From NCBI GenBank assembly GCA_963575645.1, contig OY754469.1, positions 23,454,001 through 23,518,000 of the forward strand: a stretch of DNA of 64,000 nucleotides, written 5' to 3'. This document shows, in pieces, positions 59,805-64,000 of this stretch. Origin of the DNA: Xanthostigma xanthostigma (lineage: Eukaryota; Arthropoda; Insecta; Raphidioptera; Raphidiidae). Made by a program: the position numbers and the translations under genes. The notes beneath the pieces are model-generated. The model was not told the DNA's origin. It ran no database searches and worked only from the letters and a program-made list of their open reading frames with translations. How positions within the stretch are numbered: the stretch's first letter is position 1; each line of letters opens with the position of its first letter.

Positions 59805-60214
59805 ATATTAAACTATTAAAATCTTTGATTAACGTCTGAATAGAACTCTTCAAATAAATAAAACTGTCGACCAATTTTTCTCAGACCAATATATTGACAA
59901 AAAATAAAAAATAACAAATCAATACAACTCAAGATGACGTTTCGATCCGGCTTTGGAGCTTTTTCAGAAAAATCTAAATATATAAAAATTAATTAGTATT
60001 AAATTATTAATTATTATTAATTGCACTTAGATAATAATTAAGAATTTAATACTAATTAATTTTTATATTTTTAGATTTTTCTGAAGAAGATCCAAAGCCG
60101 GATCGAAACGTCATCTTGTGTTGTATTGATTTGTTATTTTTTATTTTTTGTCAATATATTGGTCTGAGAAAAATTGGTCGCCAATTTTATTTATTTAAAA
60201 TATATTAAACTATT
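59805..60214. mobile_element. Asymmetric foldback retroelement, copy 3 (13-bp TSD, best hammerhead-like core)
   Basis: Element 59818-60201 lies between direct repeats ATATTAAACTATT (59805-59817 and 60202-60214). The head is AAATCTTTGATTAACGTCTG, then a left arm and an inverted right arm of about 170 bp. The right arm has CTGAAGA (60080-60086), a helix II candidate GATCC-AAAGCC-GGATC and GAAACGTC. The left arm carries the same core with CTGAAAA. It is the longest member of the family. Confidence 0.9.
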
Positions 60215-60226
60215 CATTAGACGATT

Positions 60227-60525
60227 TAACAAGGACAGAAATATATCCTATTTCATTTCTTTTTGGTTTTTGACAATTAATTCAATATGACTGCTGTGTT
60301 ATTGATCGCATGTAAATTTGGTTATTAGGTATAATTATTCCAGAAAATTGCAAAGTTCGGATAATCTTTATTTAAATCATGAACAACTTAAGTTTTTGAC
60401 AAGGAAAGAAATATATTCTATTCCATTTCTTTTCGGTTTTTGACAATTAATTCGATATAGCTGCGTTATTGATCACATCATAGAGGAATCTCTACCCTCC
60501 ATAGATCACATGCTAATTTGGTTAG
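60227..60525 (+). repeat. Direct duplication of about 110 bp
   Basis: GGTTTTTGACAATTAATTC with flanking AGAAATATAT and GTTATTGATC occurs at about 60227-60335 and 60397-60525 with several mismatches. A minus-strand head of the foldback family (TCAGATGTTAACAAAGATTT) lies at 60580-60599. Confidence 0.6.
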
Positions 60526-60954
60526 TACGAAAGATTATCTGAAAATCAGTCAGAAGTCTTATTTATTATATAATATAATCAGATGTTAACAAAGATTTGA
60601 TTATTGTTTTGTTTTCATCAGCGTGAAAAAGATAAGATATTTAGGGATATTTCATTTTACCTGATATCCACTGAACAACTTACAATTTATAATAAGAACA
60701 CGAATCTTAACGAGACAATAGTTATATATTTGACAATTTTGCTTCATGAATACCAACTTTCCTTATTGGTTCAATAACAGTTAACGATTCAATAACTATT
60801 GAGAAATTTAACAAGTCTTTATGAACACGGCCTATAGATCTATTAGATAAATAAAATTGGAGTGTCTGATTGTAGGTAATGTCAAATAACAGCTTTTTAT
60901 TTAATGCTTATAACGGTATATATACGGTGCTTATAACAAAAAAACAATTTTTAA

Positions 60955-61380
60955 AGTTTTTGTCTGTCAGTCTGTGTCTGTCGGTCTGTTTGTTGCGGCT
61001 AGTCTCCAAAACGACTGGACCGATTTTGACGGGACATTCACTGGCAGATAGCTGATGTTATAAGGAGCAACTGAGGCTATTTTTATTTTATACTAACTGC
61101 TCCTCACGGCTCCGCACGCAAATGTGATGAAATTCGCTAGTGACAGCAGTAGTGGAGCTTTCGCTTATATATTATAAATATGTATATAAAATAAAAGCCT
61201 ATGCTACTCCGTAGCTGTCTGCCACTAAAAATCCCATCAAAATCGGTCCAGTCGTTTCGGAGATATAATATATAGCACTACTGTTGTCGCTACCGTGTTT
61301 CTTCATAATCGCGTGCGGAACCGCGTGGAGTAGCCACTATTTAATATAATATAAAAGTTTGTTCGTCTGTTCCTAACTTT
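60955..61380. repeat. Two inverted copies of a short retroposon
   Basis: 60955-61170 (CTGTCTGTCG-type tract, CGACTGGACCGATTTTGACG, ACTGGCAGATAGCT) is mirrored by 61185-61345 (CTGTCTGCCACTAAAAATCC, CATCAAAATCGGTCCAGTCG). Both have the CTCCKCACGGCTCCGC or GCGGAACCGCGTGGAG block. Confidence 0.6.
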
Positions 61381-61439
61381 AGTGAGTTGTGCTCACGCCC
61401 GCGAAGGTTCATGGTAAAGTAAATTAAGTGTGTAAAAAT

Positions 61440-62280
61440 ATTGTATTTTAACTGCTATATGGTAGAGCTCCGCCCCGCGCGGCAAGACTGTAATACGGTG
61501 GAGCAGTATGGGGCTAAGCTTGTAATAGGTTGGAGCCGACGGCTCAATTATTATTATTGTCGTTGCCGGGTTACATCTCAATCGCATCCGAAGCGACGGG
61601 TAGCGATTAGTAATTATAACAAAAACATAGAAAATAGGCTTTGACTTTGACTTCAATACTGGCGGATGATTTTTCCCAAACCGCAATATTAATGTATAGC
61701 GTTAAATATTTATATAAATGTTATTTATGTTCATCAATAAACTACTCTGATTAGAGACAGTAGGTGGAAAATAAAAAGCCCTGAGGAAATCCCTAAAAAT
61801 CGTAAGTTTAAAATTTGGTTTCGATCTGTGAAACGGTGTGTCAACTAGGTATATCTTCACACATTATGAATAATTTAACAAACTCACTTTTTGGTACGCA
61901 GAGATCATCTGATGTAGGATGAACTAATATGTTCCTTGTCGATACGACTAATATAAATCTACATTTATATTCAAATTCATTAACCAATATTTGTCTGATT
62001 GATGTTGATGTTGATACCAGCCGTGTTTGTACCAATTATGTAAATCAACCTCTAATGCACTTTCCAAACCAGTTTTAAATGCACCAATTAAGAACAGTTG
62101 TTAACTCAGCTCGTAAGCTGACTGCACTTACTAATTGTTAGAAAAGCCAAACCCCCAGATCCAAAATAAAAAGTACAAAATTTAATAAACGTATCGGCAG
62201 TTGGTCTAGAATCTCAATGTTTGGGGTCGCTTTAAATTTTAAGACGGTATACTCGTAGATAGCTTGCACTGGATTTAGAT
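61440..62280. other. GC-richer patch, then unannotated
   Basis: 61455-61605 is clearly richer in GC (GAGCTCCGCCCCGCGCGGCA, GTTGGAGCCGACGGCTCAA), suggesting an old retroposon, but I cannot name it. The rest is AT-rich without features. Confidence 0.35.
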
Positions 62281-62286
62281 ATGTTG

Positions 62287-62808
62287 GAGGGCGTCCACAA
62301 ATTACGTGAGGCGTTTAGGGGGGGGGGGGGGGGCTCGACCTGCACCTTTCCCAATCTCACGTAGAGGGGAATGGGGTCTCGGCAAATATTACGTAATTTT
62401 TTCCCCGCAGGAAACAGTGTAAAATTGCGAGAAAACTGGGTTAAATTAAATAAAAAATGTTTCTCCACTAAAATATGGCTAAATCATATGCAATAATATT
62501 TATCGCGATTAATAATATATTTCTATGATTCTAGACTTCGTTCTTTAGGAAGTCTTTAAAATACTAGTCTTAAACTAGTCTTACTAAATAAAAAAAATTA
62601 AGCAAATTATGTTCTTTAAAAAAATCGAAAGCAATCAAGCATAGATTTACGGAATTACATTTTAAAAATACGCATTTTGAAAAATCTCACGTGAGATTAG
62701 AGGGCGGGGGGTCGTCGAGCAAAATTTTACATATTACCAAGGGAGGAGGGGTGGGTTGAAAAATCTCCAAATTTGCGTCACGTAATTTGTGAACGTCCCC
62801 TTGCTGAC
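62287..62808. mobile_element. MITE with GGCGTCCACAAATTACGT ends
   Basis: GGCGTCCACAAATTACGTGA at the left and GCGTCACGTAATTTGTGAAC then GTCC at the right are inverted. Further inverted blocks are present (CTCACGTAGAGGGG; TCACGTGAGATTAGAGGGCG). G-tracts lie next to both ends. Confidence 0.75.
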
Positions 62809-62993
62809 AGTAGACCCTGCAAGATGAGTCATGCACGGTAGCTATTTCCTTGCCCACATTTCTGTCACAGAAAATGCTGTAGGTATCACTGCGAGCTTAA
62901 AAATATTATATTATATTATTCGGCTGCAATATCGCCAATAGTTATTTTTTTTAAGAACATAGAAATATAATGTGTATTTCCGATTGTTTGCAG

Positions 62994-63131
62994 ATGTATT
63001 TTATTTACCTGATGGACCGATTCGTGTGGCTATTGCTGTTCACTGTATTCACAACCGCAGGATTACAGTTCGCAGGTGTCGTTGCTACGAACGATGTCGC
63101 CGCCCCACTTGTTCCACCTGTTAATACACAG
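62994..63131 (+). CDS. Gene 2, first coding exon (signal peptide; rest outside window)
   Basis: The acceptor CGATTGTTTGCAG ends at 62993, directly before the ATG, so the 5' UTR is spliced. 46 codons start MYFIYLMDRFVWLLLFTVFT, a clear signal peptide, continue with TAGLQFAGVVATNDVAAPLV and PPVNTQ, and end in CAG before the donor GTAAAT (63132). Translation could also begin at the internal Met (63012). Phase-0 exit after Gln and a leader intron touching the start codon are the same as in gene 1, suggesting a related gene, but the sequences are not evidently similar. The family is not recognised and downstream exons must lie beyond 64000. Confidence 0.72.
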
Positions 63132-64000
63132 GTAAATTGTTTAAACAACGTATGTGCAAAATCTTTAGTAGATTTTTATGCTTAAAATATACAGTGTGTT
63201 CTTCAAAAGTGGTAATAGTGAATAATTCATGTATGCTACTAGATACAAAAAACACTAATAATTTTATGTCTCGAGATTTACTGTCGGAAATTGCTGACGT
63301 AATTTTTTTGTACTTCAAACTCAACCGAAAGTGTATGTGCATTTTTTTTCAAATGGCAGAATATGTTTTTATTAGATTTTAGAAATTTCTATTTTTTTCT
63401 GTATAAACTCATAAAATGTGTACTGTATGTGTGGTTCCAGCCATTTTTTGTTTAAAGAAATAGACTGCATAAAAGTGTTTTTCTGTACGAAATCTCGCGA
63501 ATAAACAATGATATCGACTTCGTTAGGTCAATCGAAGGGTATTTACTATTAACGTCTGTGTGATCCAAAAGAAATAGGATAAGCGGTACGGTTGGTATTT
63601 TTTTTTTTTGTTTTAACAAAAATACTGCCAAACATGTGAATTTTATTCTTAAAAAGATTTTGTTCTTTTAAATACCTATCAAATAGTTCTACAGAGCTTA
63701 ATGACAATACTTAATAATTTCACCCAGACCTGCATTTATATAAGTTAATCTTATTAATAAAAACCATAATCATATTTTATTATTAAATGTATTGATAAAA
63801 ATCAATAAATATATTCCTGTTATTAATATTAATTCATATTATTCGATATTCATCATCCTGGGAAGTTGGTCGTGTGAACACCAAATGTGGCACTTGTAAG
63901 TCCTATAATGCACGATCCACCTCACGGCTTGTTGTTTTGTTTAATATTTGGCAATCCATCCACCGATTTTTCACTTGCTGTCAACAAACTACTAAAACTG
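63132..64000 (+). other. Intron of gene 2 (to end of window)
   Basis: Begins GTAAATTG. No further coding exon with matching phase was recognised before the window ends. An incidental open stretch (63137-63382) runs straight from the donor and lacks coding character. Confidence 0.5.

Noticed and set aside
61441-61686. GC-rich stretch considered as rRNA or a coding exon
   Set aside because: No recognised rRNA block and no frame with splice signals; more likely an old retroposon.

Overview
The window reads as nuclear DNA of an insect. It is strongly AT-rich, contains spliced genes with short exons and GT/AG introns, and is crowded with degenerate transposons: Penelope-like, Jockey-like, Ginger, pogo/Tigger and hAT-type elements, a tRNA-derived SINE and many foldback elements. 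The order of insect cannot be settled from the sequence. Several dispersed repeats look like families common in moths and butterflies, the SINE looks more like those of other insect orders, and such elements are known to move between species.

Two host genes are supported. Gene 1 (23847-29780, +) has five coding exons, all joined in phase 0. It encodes a 176-residue secreted precursor with a signal peptide, a furin-type R-E-K-R site and a cysteine-free, strongly basic mature chain. Only the signal-peptide exon of gene 2 (62994-63131, +) lies inside the window. It has the same layout as the first exon of gene 1: a 5'UTR intron ending at the ATG and a phase-0 donor after a Gln codon. Introns 1, 3 and 4 of gene 1 carry MITEs, one starting 11 bp beyond a splice donor.

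Region by region: 1-5700 has tandem repeats, a foldback and an AAGACCA repeat block. 5972-8486 is a complete Ginger DNA transposon with identical 237-bp inverted repeats, TATA target duplications and a spliced 548-residue integrase. 8586-23450 is a mosaic of MITEs, foldbacks and a broken Jockey element with a second one nested in it. 23847-29780 is gene 1. 29780-48700 is transposon debris with a very large nested palindrome (45326-46005). 48720-50745 is a 5'-truncated Penelope-like element with an open 557-codon RT plus GIY-YIG frame. 50745-62990 holds more foldbacks and MITEs, including a Tigger relic with its DNA-binding domain, and then gene 2 begins.

The most interesting signal is a set of asymmetric foldback elements (8599-8793, 20963-21009, 37341-37532, 59818-60201, with relatives at 1564-2443 and 52770-53045). 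The first four share a roughly 33-nt single-copy head, inverted arms and 13-15 bp target duplications. Several of the set carry a hammerhead-ribozyme-like core (CTGANGA, helix II, GAAAC) at the inner end of the arm, as is known for Penelope-like elements. They look like snap-back retrotransposition products rather than classical DNA transposons.
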